From contig JAUPFV010000001.1 in NCBI GenBank assembly GCA_036936605.1, positions 151,280,187-151,344,186 of the forward strand: a DNA stretch of 64,000 bases. The letters run 5' to 3'. The first letter of the stretch is position 1, and each line of letters starts with the position of its first letter. The stretch is from Limnanthes douglasii subsp. nivea (taxonomy: Eukaryota; Streptophyta; Magnoliopsida; Brassicales; Limnanthaceae). The position numbers and the translations under genes were made by a program. Below, in pieces: positions 1 to 9,677 of the stretch. The notes beneath the pieces were generated by a model. It was not told the DNA's origin, made no database searches, and was given only the letters and a program-made list of their open reading frames with translations.

Positions 1-293
1 GCTTTGATACTTATCATGAGTTTATATGTTATATCGATATCTCCCACCATCATTGACTATCGAGTTCATATTCTTGTGATATTAGGATTTTGAATAATGT
101 TCCAGAGTGGAAAAGAAGTTTAACCATAATGGATTATCCTTGAAAATAAGGCCTCAGTTTTCTCGCATTGACAATCAAACTCAAAGCCAACTAATGAAGT
201 TGTAGGTATTTGGCATATGCTTCTAACAAGATCTTGCTCAAATATTATATAGGCTTCAGACAATTATTTTTTTCTTTATCAAGATAACACTTA
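1..293 (-). pseudogene. Ty3/gypsy Tat-type RNase H remnant (left part)
   Basis: Read on the minus strand, this stretch gives broken but recognisable gypsy RNase H peptide: a YISK..L segment, then LALSLIV.ARKLRPYFQ, which corresponds to the conserved KLALALV.A..KLRPYFQAH block also present intact in the Tat element at 30500-30620. Stops and indels break the frame. It ends exactly at the target site of the CRM-like insertion; the matching RT portion of the same decayed element resumes on the far side at 5365. The left end lies outside the window. It is inferred to be one old minus-strand element split by the younger insertion. Confidence 0.7.
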
Positions 294-298
294 CAATA

Positions 299-676
299 TG
301 ATTCAGAGTGAAACGCAAGAGAAGCTAAAAGAGGGATAAAAAACCCTAATTTTATTAATAAAAAAAACTCCTTCAACAATGTATAGAAGATATGTTTATA
401 TAAGGGTTCAAGTAAAACCCTAAAACCAAAAATATGAAAATTACTAAAATATCCTAAAGTATTAAAAACGCAAAATAGGATGATAGATGAGCCCAAATGC
501 CCAAAAAGGTCCATAGCTCACAAGCGAAGCTGGTGATTTGTGTTTGTGACGTCGTTTCCTTCGAAACAAGGTGTTGTGGGTCAAAATCAGACACCAGAAC
601 TCCAAACTGTCAGTTCACCGCATTCTTTGGGTGATCGCCAGTCTTCACAAATTCCAGCGCTAAACTGTCTGCATCA
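299..676 (-). repeat. 3' LTR of the CRM-like element (378 bp)
   Basis: Matches 4991-5359 along its whole length and has the same TG...CA ends. It is preceded by the target duplication caata at 294-298. The last 22 or so codons of the element's polyprotein (to the stop at 610) lie inside this LTR, which is a recognised habit of CRM-type elements. Confidence 0.95.
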
Positions 677-1329
677 TTCCCGCCGGGGTAGAGAAGATTC
701 GCCCTCGAATCAGAACCAGTCTCCTCGTCTAAAGAGTCACCTGCATAAGGAATCAGATGCTTAACATTAAAGACATCAGTCGTACGGACATGGCTAGGCA
801 AACGCAATCGATAAGCATTCGGATTGATCCGCTCCACAATCTCCACCGGGCCAATCTTCCGGGCAGCCAGTTTGTTGTATTTACTAGCAGGGTAACGATT
901 TTTGGTCAAAACTGCCCACACATAATCACCAACTTCGAACTGAACAGGACGACGATGAGAATCTGCCTGAGACTTATACTTTGCGGTGCTCAAGACTAGC
1001 TGATCGTGAGTCGTCTGGTGGGTTTGGCGAATCTGTGAGACAAGTTCCTCAGCAGTTGTGTGAAGGAGAATCTTGCTAGGCAGTGCTAACAAGTCTACGG
1101 GACCCCGAGGCACAATACCATACATCACCTGGAAAGGACAAAAACCCGTCGACCGGTTAAGGGCATGGTTGTGAGCAAACTCTGCTTGCGGTAGGCGCTG
1201 ATCCCAAGCCTTCGGATGATCTCCCACCAGGCTGCACAACAAGTTACCGAGGGATTGGTTAACCACCTCTGTCTGACCATCCGTCTGGGGGTGGTAGGCA
1301 CTACTGAAGTTGAGCTGTGTATTCACCAT
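610..1329 (-). pseudogene. Integrase C-terminal part of the CRM-like element
   Basis: Continues the integrase frame after the TAG. It carries the catalytic glutamate in HPQTDGQTEV and a GPY/F-like C-terminal module (KIGPVEIVERINPNAYRLRLP). No clear chromodomain follows; the sequence runs through an acidic tail and ends inside the 3' LTR at 610. The frame is identical to the three upstream segments, so the whole 4.4 kb polyprotein frame contains only three nonsense changes and no frameshift. Confidence 0.88.
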
Positions 1330-1332
1330 ACG

Positions 1333-3420
1333 CTATAAGCTGCGCCAAAAATGACTCACAAACCTGGTGTCACGGTCAGAAACAATGGTACTGGGAAGGC
1401 CATGAATACGATAAATCTCTCGAAAGAAAAGCTGCGCGACACACACTGCATTAGATGTTTTTCTACATGGGATGAAGTGTACCATCTTGGAAAAACGATC
1501 AACCACCACAAAAATAGAGTCAAATCCACGCTGAGTCCGGGGTAAACCAAGAACAAAATCTATACTGATGTCGGTCCAGGGCTGAGCAGGAATTAGCAGT
1601 AGCAAATAAAGACCTGCATTTGTGGATGTTCCTTTGGCCAACTGACAAATTCGATAACGGGAGACAAAACGACCAACTTCCTTCCGCATCGAAAGCCAAA
1701 AATAGGATGAGGACAGTAACTGGTATGTTCGATTACGGCCCACATGGCCTTCATTATACAGATCCTGGATCAGCTGAAGATGCAAGCTGCAGTCAGGGAT
1801 ACACAATTGTACTCCACGAAAAAGAAAGCCATCCTCCAGTAAAAAATCAGATTGTTCGCCCTGCTGAATCAGTTCAATAACCCGAGAGAAGAACGAGTCA
1901 GTAACATAAAGGTCAACAAAAGAATCACAGCCAGGAACCTGAACGCGCATCTCAGTCAGCAGAGTGTGACGTCGGCTCAGAGCATCAGCAACCCGATTCG
2001 TAATACCGGCCTTGTGCTTGATGACAAAAGTGAACTGCTGCAAGTAAGCGATCCAAGAAGCATGTCTATAAGATACCTTATCTTGACTGCCAAGATACTT
2101 CAAAGAATCATGATCAGTATATAACACAAATTCACGCTGAAACAAGTAATAACGCCAATGCTTGATAGCCTGAACCACTGCATAAAATTCAATATCATAT
2201 GTACTAAATCGCAGCTTAGCATTCGCCAATTTCTCACTGAAGAAAGCCACAGGACGCCCTGATTGGGAAAGAACTTCCCCAATACCAAATTTAGACGCGT
2301 CACAATGAAGCTCAAATGGCTGGGAAAAGTCGGGCAGCACCAGAATAGGCGTAGTGGTGAGACGCCGTTTAACTTCTACAAATGCCGCATCAGCATCTTC
2401 GGACCAACCAAATTTTGCGCCCTTCATGCAATCCGTAATCAGGGCCATAACACTGCTGAAATGGGGAATGAAACGCCGATAAAACGAAGCTAAACCATGA
2501 AAACTGCGAACCTCAGTGATGGAAGTAGGTCGAGGCCACTGGTCCACAGCAGCAACTTTGCTCGGATCAGCGCGTAACCCGTCAACAGAGACAATATACC
2601 CCAAAAATTGGACAGCTGGGGACATAAACGAGCATTTGGCAGTAGCAGCATAAAACTTGTCCCGACGCAACAACAATAACACCTCACGTAAATGGGATAG
2701 ATGCACAGAAGGGTTAGCACTATAGAGCAGAATATCATCGAAGTAAACAACAACAAATTTACCGATGAAGGGCCTCAATGCCTGATTCATGATACGCATG
2801 AAAGTTCTCGCCGCGTTGGACAGACCAAACGGCATCACCATCCACTCGAACAAGCCCTCACGCGTTTCAAACACCGTCTTCCACTCATCACCAGGACGAA
2901 TCTGAATCTGGTGGTATCCACTCTTCAAATCAAGCTTGCTAAACACAGAAGCACCACCCAACTGGTCTAACAGATCATCCAGGCGAGGTATAGGAAACCT
3001 GTAGCGAACAGTGATCTTGTTGATAGCTCGGTTGTCCACACACATACGCCAAGAACCATCTTTCTTCGGTTTCAGCAATGCCGGAACTGCACATGGGTTG
3101 AGGCTTTCTCGAATATGTCCCTTATCCAACAAATCCTCCACCTGTCGTCGTAACTCTTCATGCTCCTTCGGGCTCATTCGATAGTGGGGCCGATTTGGGA
3201 GAGCAGCACCAGGGACCAGGTCGATCTGATGTTGAATATCCCTTAGAGGAGGTAACTCGGGTGGCAAATTCTCAGGAAACACATCTGCAAACTCCTGTAA
3301 AAGAGGCTGAACTACAGGGCTAGGGTCCGCATGAGAGTCAGACATAACAGGATCACAAAACAATAAGAAAACCATACCAGCCTCTTCCATGGCGGTTTGA
3401 AAAGGAGCACGGGACAGCAA
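1333..3420 (-). pseudogene. RT, RNase H and N-terminal integrase of the CRM-like element
   Basis: The central pol block, in order: reverse transcriptase with KDGSWRMCVDNRAIN, LDLKSGYHQI, MPFGLSNA and the catalytic YFDD; Ty3-type RNase H (ELHCDASKFGIG, YSTYDIEFYAVVQA-like block, LYTDHDSL, ADALSR); integrase zinc-binding region (EGHVGRNRT...) and catalytic core with the first two acidic residues (SIDFVLGLP and SDRDTRF). The second-last Cys of the HHCC finger is replaced by Tyr (SRYRICQ). The frame is closed by TAG at 1330-1332, where the family has a Trp codon, which points to a G-to-A change. Confidence 0.92.
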
Positions 3421-3456
3421 GGTCGTTGTGGAAGGATTAGAGCCAATACTTAGGGG

Positions 3457-4233
3457 TTAAGGCTTTGCTGGCACAAGAACAATCTTTTTACCCCGAAAGA
3501 CGAAGGAATAAGTGTTTGCACGACCATCATGCACAACAGACAAATCATACTGCCAAGGACGGCCAAGTAATAAGTGACAAGCGTCCATAGGTACGATATC
3601 ACAAAACACCTCATCCTGGTATGTCTGCCCCACAGAAAAAGATACAAGCACGCATTTAGACACAGTGATACCAGTACCTTTACTTAGCCATGCGAGCTTG
3701 TATGGCTTGGGGTGCGATTCTGATTTCAACACGAGCTTCGAAACCGCCGTTTCAGAGATGACATTCTCGCAGCTACCAGCATCAATAATGAAGGTGCACA
3801 CCTTCCCGCCAATCGTGCAAGTCGACTGGAACACGTTATTCCGCAACCAGACACTCTGATCAGGAACGCGAGGAGAGAAGAAAGTGCGACGCAACATCAA
3901 CACTGATCCAACATCACCAGTCACAATTTCCTCTGTAGCCTCAGGCATATCATCATCATCATAAGCATTAAATTTTGGAGGACCATCAAGCACAATGGGA
4001 TTCAGTTCAAACGTCTCGTGAGAGAACAGACCCCTAGCACCCGCAGCATTCGGACACTCTACCTGACGATGCCCTAACTCGCCACAGCCATAGCAACGTA
4101 AATTGCTTGAAGAATGGCTTGTCGCACCGCGCCCAGGAGGGATCTGATCAGGGGATGGACGGGGAACTGGTTTGGGCACCAAAATCCCTAAAGGAGCACC
4201 GGTCCGTACGCCAGTCTGGGTCCGGCGAGCCAA
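3457..4233 (-). pseudogene. gag zinc knuckle and protease segment of the CRM-like element
   Basis: Continues the gag frame after the TAG. It contains a CCHC zinc knuckle (CYGCGELGHRQVEC, C-x2-C-x4-H-x4-C) typical of nucleocapsid, then the retroviral-type aspartic protease with the active-site triplet as DAGS (FIIDAGSCENVIS) and the partner motif HLLLGRPWQYD. DAG in place of the usual DSG/DTG is unusual but the catalytic Asp is kept. The frame stops at TAA (3457-3459), again without a frameshift, and RT resumes in the same frame. The apparent first codon is TTG, so this is not an independent ORF. Confidence 0.85.
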
Positions 4234-5010
4234 CTATTTTTCTGCCTGGAGGGCACGCCGATGGGCTTTGAAAACAGAGCACAGGTCGAACATATTCAAC
4301 ACATCTTGAAGCTGGAGGCGCAACCCACCAATATAGCGGGATACCCGTTGATGCAGCGACTCGGTCACATCCGTACGAGCCAGCAGCTGATAGAATTCTT
4401 CTGTATACTCGTCCACAGATCTTGGTCCCTGACGAAGATTCTGGAGTCGTTGGTATAGTTCCCGCTCGAAGTTGTAAGGTAGGAAAGCCTTGCAGATTTT
4501 TTTTTTGAACTTCTCCCAACTGCGGACTTTATCCTTGCCTTCACGCTCACGGTTCTTCTTCACTTGCTGCCACCAAGCATGTGCCCTACCGCGCAGGTGG
4601 ATGGTGACCAACGCAACCCTTCTCTCTTCCGGAACTTCCTTGAAGTCCAGTACTTCCTCAATCTGGGATAACCAATCAACAAGCGTCTCTGCCTTAAGGC
4701 TACCATCAAAGTCCGGGATGTATACCTTAAATCCAAGCTCCCAGCGACGGCCGTGATAAGTATTCTGTTCGAACCCCTCCCCAAAAGGGTTATCGATACC
4801 TTCAACCTCCGTGCCTTGTTGCCTGGCGTTAAGATCATCCATCTGACGGGTAAGATCAGCCACCTGACGGCGTAGGTCAGCAACTTCATGCTCACCGAAA
4901 TCACTTGTATCTCTAGTCACTGCAGCGCCACCGCGACCGCTGGTTCTTCCTCGCACCATCTCGCAGGACTGCCTGTGTCTGATACCACTATGATTCAGAG
5001 TGAAACGCAA
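4234..5010 (-). pseudogene. gag, N-terminal part, of the CRM-like element
   Basis: Capsid-like gag segment. Visible are a short coiled coil (heptad-like DLRRQVADLTRQMDDL), then the retrotransposon gag core with W-rich helices (VDWLSQIEEVLDF, RGRAHAWWQQVK, SWEKFKKKICKAFLP, LYQRLQNLRQG, VDEYTEEFYQLL). The frame ends at a TAG (4234-4236) with no frameshift: the next codons continue the same frame into the zinc-knuckle region. The stop is one transition away from CAG, so it is read here as a mutation and not the natural end of gag. The first codons overlap the PBS/5' untranslated region, so the exact ATG is uncertain; ATG within MVRGRTSG is a good candidate. Confidence 0.85.
4978..4987 (-). other. 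Primer-binding site, tRNA-iMet type
   Basis: Minus-strand TGGTATCAGA lies three bases inside the 5' LTR. It is complementary to the 3' end of plant initiator tRNA-Met (TCTGATACCA), the usual primer for this class of retrotransposon. Confidence 0.9.
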
Positions 5011-5359
5011 GAGAAGCTAAAAGAGGGATAAAAACCCTAATTTTATTAATCAAAACAACTCCCTCAACAATGTATAGAAGATATGTTTATATAAGGGTTC
5101 AAGTAAAATCCTAAAACAAAAAATATGAAAATTACTAAAATATCCTAAAGTATTAAAAATGCAAAATAAGATGACCTAAATGCCCAAAAAGGCCCATAGC
5201 TCATGAGCGAAGCTAGTGACTTGTGTTCGTGACGTCGTTTCCTTCGAAACAAGGTGCTGTGGGTCAAAATCAGACACCGGAACTCCAAACTGTCAGTTCA
5301 CCGCATTCTTCGGGTGATCGTCAGTCTTCATAAATTCCAGCGCTAAACTGTCTGCATCA
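4991..5359 (-). repeat. 5' LTR of the CRM-like element (369 bp)
   Basis: Starts tgattcagag and ends ctgcatca in window orientation, followed by the target duplication caata at 5360-5364. It is the 5' LTR because the element reads leftward and the primer-binding site lies directly inside it. It lacks an 8-bp stretch present in the other LTR. Confidence 0.95.
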
Positions 5360-5364
5360 CAATA

Positions 5365-5790
5365 TAATCCAAAATAACTCAATATATGAATAACTTCTCT
5401 TTTGGGACCGATTTAGATAAAATATCAAGACAAGAAAAATTCTTATTATAATTGTGAAACACTTCGCTACACTCTCTATTCCAATGGAATTCGCTAGTCT
5501 TTCCCATGACTTGAATAAAAGAGAACATTTATTTAATGATTGAGATATAAACCTATTGAAAATTGCTAGTCTTCCTGTCAAATTGTGTACATCTTTAATG
5601 GATCAGGGTGGCTGCATTGATTCAATGCTTCTAGGACTGTTGGATCATCTGTAATTACTTCTTTACTAACCAAATAACCAAGGAAACTGACGTATCGGAC
5701 CCCAAGATTCCTTTTTCCAGATTAAGTTTTAGGTTGGTGGCCTTCGGATTTTCAAAAGCCTCAACTATGACGATAATACGCATTATCTTG
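5365..5790 (-). pseudogene. Ty3/gypsy Tat-type RT/connection remnant (right part)
   Basis: Minus-strand reading gives FLGYLVSKEVITDDP, then VHNLTGRLAIFNRFISQSLNKC, which matches the RT C-terminal/connection block seen in the intact-length Tat element near 30110-30290 (GRLDALNRFISRSSDRC type). The frame is broken. It belongs with 1-293 to one older element into which the CRM-like element inserted. Confidence 0.72.
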
Positions 5791-5799
5791 TGGTTTTTG

Positions 5800-7195
5800 T
5801 TTTCGAATTACATTTTAATTCAATATTAGGAAATATTGGTACTAAAAGAGTAGTTTATGATATGGTTACCTCTTTCAAAAACTTTGCCAATAGTAGAAAC
5901 TAAGAAAGTATAATAAAAAAATCTCGTCGAAATGAAATACAAGAATGACGACCTCCAAGTGCAAACTGTAAAATACAAAATAAGGGTTAAATTTGAATTT
6001 TTTTTTCTTTATATTAAAATTCAAAATAAGATTAACCTTGAAAAAAATTATTTAAGTGCGATGCGAAAAAATGGTTAAATTTAATTTTTATTTTATCTAA
6101 ATGTAAAATATAAAAAATATGAAATGTGAAATAAGGATTAATTTTTTTTAAAACAATTACTTATATATAAAATACAATATAATGATTAACTTTTAAAAAC
6201 AAAATGCATAAATGTGAAATGTGAAAGACAGATCACGTTCGAAAGAAAAATTTGAAAAAACAAATTGTTATTTTTTTTGTATAACTGCAAAATGTGAAAT
6301 AATAGTTAACTTTTTTTATTAAATGCGTAGTGAAAATAAGAAACAAAAGTTAAATGTTTTTAGCAAAATAAAAATCAAAAATATATTTTAATGATCTAGT
6401 TTTTTATCGTAAAATATTAAATAGTTATTTGTTTTTTTAGTTTTTTATGGCAATCTATTTACCCGTCATTTGTGAGCTCATACCATTATTATCGCACATA
6501 TTACAAGTTATGGAAAATGAAATAAAATACTCTAAGAACATAAATCATGTTTATATTGTTGTCTCTCGTACGAAGACGGTTGGAAGAACCAAATTATAAC
6601 ATATAAGATATATAGGACAAACTGGAGCTCTTCGATAAGAATGAATGAGATGATGCATTTTTTAACTAAACTAATATATCAAAATAAGATGCAGATTGAA
6701 AACCTTTTTCTGGTTTTTGTACTAGCAATATTTCCTACTAAACTTGATTCATTTGGGAACCAAATTTCGGCTAATCGAGTGATTTTCGTCGATGTATACA
6801 GTATTTGAACAATTAATTCATATTTTCACACTTTCAAGCTTTCCAAATGATTCAATTACTTATATTGATTCCACTATCCTACTCTATCAAGTGACTCCTC
6901 AAAGAGATTATAGAGATAGACAAAAAAGTTGAGGACACCTTAGGTGCACTCATTCTATAAGGTGTCCTCGTTGCAAAATATTGGGTCACACATAAGATAT
7001 GTGTTACATACTTCATATGTGTCCTCCTAAGGTTGAATATTAACCTAAGGTTACCAACTATTAAGCATATGATCTATCCTTCCAAGCTCCATCTGGAACT
7101 CTGACCGATTGATTTCCGGTAAGAGAGTACCCGATCATCCATCATTTCCTCAACTATTCAAAACAGTAATCATACAATCCGCATCTCTCAATCAT
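5800..7195. other. Gene-free AT-rich stretch with degenerate tandem repeats and a hairpin
   Basis: No supportable gene. About 5960-6370 contains several degenerate copies of a block around aaatgtgaaataa(g)ggttaa followed by a T-run, spaced roughly 70-100 bp. At 6931-6969 there is a perfect 12-bp inverted repeat (gaggacacctta / taaggtgtcctc) around a 15-base loop, possibly the trace of a small foldback element. The copia remnant begins just to the right. Confidence 0.5.
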
Positions 7196-8410
7196 CATCT
7201 ATTGGAACATTAATACTTGATAATGGTGCTTCTAATCACATGTCTGATAACAAAGATATGATTTCTCGTACTATTTATTTTAATACATTATTTATTGTTA
7301 CTTTAGTTAATGACTCACAAATTAGAGTAAGAGAAAGTAACCAAATTACTTCATTGTCTTATTTATCGTTATATTGAGTTTTATTTATACAAAATTGTCT
7401 ATTTTCATTTAATTTCTTTTATAAAATTAGCCCAATTTTTTTTGCTAATGTTTTTCTTGTATATGACCGGAATATGGGAAGGACGATCGGAGTAGAATAT
7501 GAGTATTGTGGATTATTCTACCTCACCTCATTAGTATTCCATGTTGCATGTGTTATCATTGATCTCCCATCATTATCCACCAACGTTTGGGACATCATAA
7601 CCTCCACAAATTAAAAAAAAAATGATATCGAGTCTTATGAATCTATCATTTTAGCATGCGAAGCTTGTCAGGTATGAAAACATGTTTGAAGTTATTTTCC
7701 TACTCGAATCAATAAACAAGTAGAGTATATTTTTTCTTTCGTTCATTCGGATGTATGATGTTCTAGTCGTATTAAATCAACTTTAGGTTATCAATATGTT
7801 ATTACATTTGTTGATTACTAGTTCGATGTAATTGATTATCTATAATAAAACATCATTCTGAATTTTTGTCGATCTTTCAAAAAATTGTTTTATTTAAAAC
7901 TAAATTTGATATCATTATTTATACTCTTTGCAGCGACAATGAAAAAAAACATTTTCTAATCATTTTCAATCTATGTAAGTTATATTTACATTTCACCAAT
8001 ATATTTGTGCTCATACTCCTCAATAATATAAGGTGGTTGAGCCGAAAATTAACACCTTACTAAAACTTTTCGTACTCCACTTATTCATAGTAATGTTTCA
8101 CACCATTTTTTTTTTGGGAGATGTGGTCTTTACCTCTTGTTAATGAATCAATTGAATGTCATTTTTAGTTCTTAACAATAAAATTTCTTATTCTTTATTA
8201 TTTTTTAGTCGGCCGTTTTATATCGTTTCTTTTATTTTTTTTTTGGTGAACATAAATTACATGCAAAATATCTCAAATGTATTCGTTTATGGTATTATAA
8301 TTTACAGAAAAAGTTATAATTGTTTTTCACTAAATCTTAAAAGATACGTTATTTCCATTGATGTCACATTCTTTGAGAAAAAAAATTTCTTCCCTTTTTA
8401 AAACTCAACA
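7196..8410 (+). pseudogene. Decayed Ty1/copia protease-integrase remnant
   Basis: Conceptual translation over shifting frames gives copia polyprotein order: a protease active-site-like LDNGASNHMSDN at 7212-7247 (DNGAS in place of DSGAS); a pre-integrase segment with a zinc-finger-like CEACQ near 7660; integrase-like FQKIVLFKTKFDIIIYTLCSDNEK (7874-7945); and the post-integrase block ending YNCFSLNLKRYVISIDVTFFEKK (8310-8385). There are many stops and frameshifts and no RT or LTRs could be recognised. This is an old fragment with no coding capacity. Confidence 0.75.
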
Positions 8411-8419
8411 ACATGACCC

Positions 8420-9660
8420 TAATCTGTCATTGTATAATCCATTTTATATATTATTCATATTACATGAGTTGTATTCTAGCCCGACATTATGACTCCTCTC
8501 TCTGACTTACCACCAACTAAAATAACCTACCGTCGGTGTCCCGACCATCTTTCATTGAAACTCATACTAAGAATTTAACAAAATCACTCCATGCAGCTTT
8601 GGTTTAAAACCATGGATAGTCCTTTTCATTTGCTGACTTGTCTCACTTTAATCCTATGTTCATTTATATAACAAACTACTATCCCAGTTGAATTGGTCGG
8701 AATCACTCATCCCATTTAAAAAGCGAAAAGGGAAAAAAGAATGTAGGGAAGTGAGAAAGTAAAGAATACTTTTGGTTCTTGAAATCATAGTTAGAGAGAA
8801 AAACAATTCATATTCTGGCTAAAAGTATCAAGTCTATACGTAGGCGGAGTTATACATCTTTGGATGAATTTATAATTGGATAAGTTTGACTCAAATTAGA
8901 TAAAAAAATAAATTGACCCACAAATTCTACAAGTTAAATCTGGTTATCTGTATGGATTACAACACAACCCTTCACATTTTAACAAATCTAAAAAATAATA
9001 TGATATAGAAAACGAAAACCCAGTACCCAAATTCAAAAAATAATATGATGAAAGAAAAAGCCCAACACCCAAAATATAAAGAGTATTCCGGTGTCTTGTT
9101 ATGAATTTGCATATTTGTTACGCACTAGGTACCAATTCTCCATTATTATTTTTCTATTTAAATAATTAAATATTTAAGTTAATCTTAAATCGTTGAAGTG
9201 TCGAGATTTTATTCATATGTACCCAAATTATAAATTACCCATTGGAAATGCTCTAAATATCTGGAATACCAAACAAAAATATATAAATTTTATCGAAACA
9301 AAATGTATTTATCCTAATAAATTTTAGAAGTGTTCACTATAATTGTATATGAACATTTTTCAAATTTTATAAATACATTTTGTTTGATACCGCCAAATTA
9401 TAAAATTTGAAAAACTACATAATCAAGGACTTAAGCCACACATCAGAGTTACCACTTTTTTTCTTTGGGAATAGTTTATCAAGTAACAAATAATATTTTA
9501 ATTTGTATACTAGCAGCCAAGACAATGGGGAAAAAACAGTCTAAGCCGATGACAATGTCTAAGCCGCAATCTCAAATTTGGAAGTTTTGATAATAAAACT
9601 AATCTCTTCCAAACAAAGGGCAAGAAAATAATGCTAAAGAAGGTCAAGCACTTTGTGGGC
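8420..9660. other. Gene-free stretch 3' of ERD2, with a small hairpin
   Basis: No coding region supported. A 17-bp perfect inverted repeat (aaacaaaatgtatttat at 9296-9312 and its complement at 9369-9385), extended by imperfect pairing of the flanks, forms a roughly 150-bp foldback that could be a small MITE. The right end contains the presumed 3' untranslated region and polyadenylation region of the minus-strand ERD2 gene. Confidence 0.45.
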
Positions 9661-9677
9661 TATGTAAAGTATGAGAC

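Larger units (their letters stand above)
299..5359 (-). mobile_element. Nearly complete CRM-like Ty3/gypsy chromovirus
   Basis: A full-length LTR retrotransposon on the minus strand: LTR, primer-binding site, gag-pol, LTR. The LTRs begin TG and end CA, and 5-bp target duplications (caata, 294-298 and 5360-5364) flank the unit exactly. By eye the two LTRs differ at about 20 substitutions over about 369 bp plus an 8-bp indel, so the insertion is moderately old. The pol wording (PPLRDIQHQIDLVPG, GGASVFSKLDLKSGYHQI), the short LTRs, the initiator-methionine PBS and a polyprotein that ends inside the 3' LTR all fit the plant CRM clade. Assignment to CRM over other chromoviruses such as Reina or Tekay is inference. 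Coding is interrupted by three in-frame stops, so the copy is non-autonomous. Confidence 0.93.
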
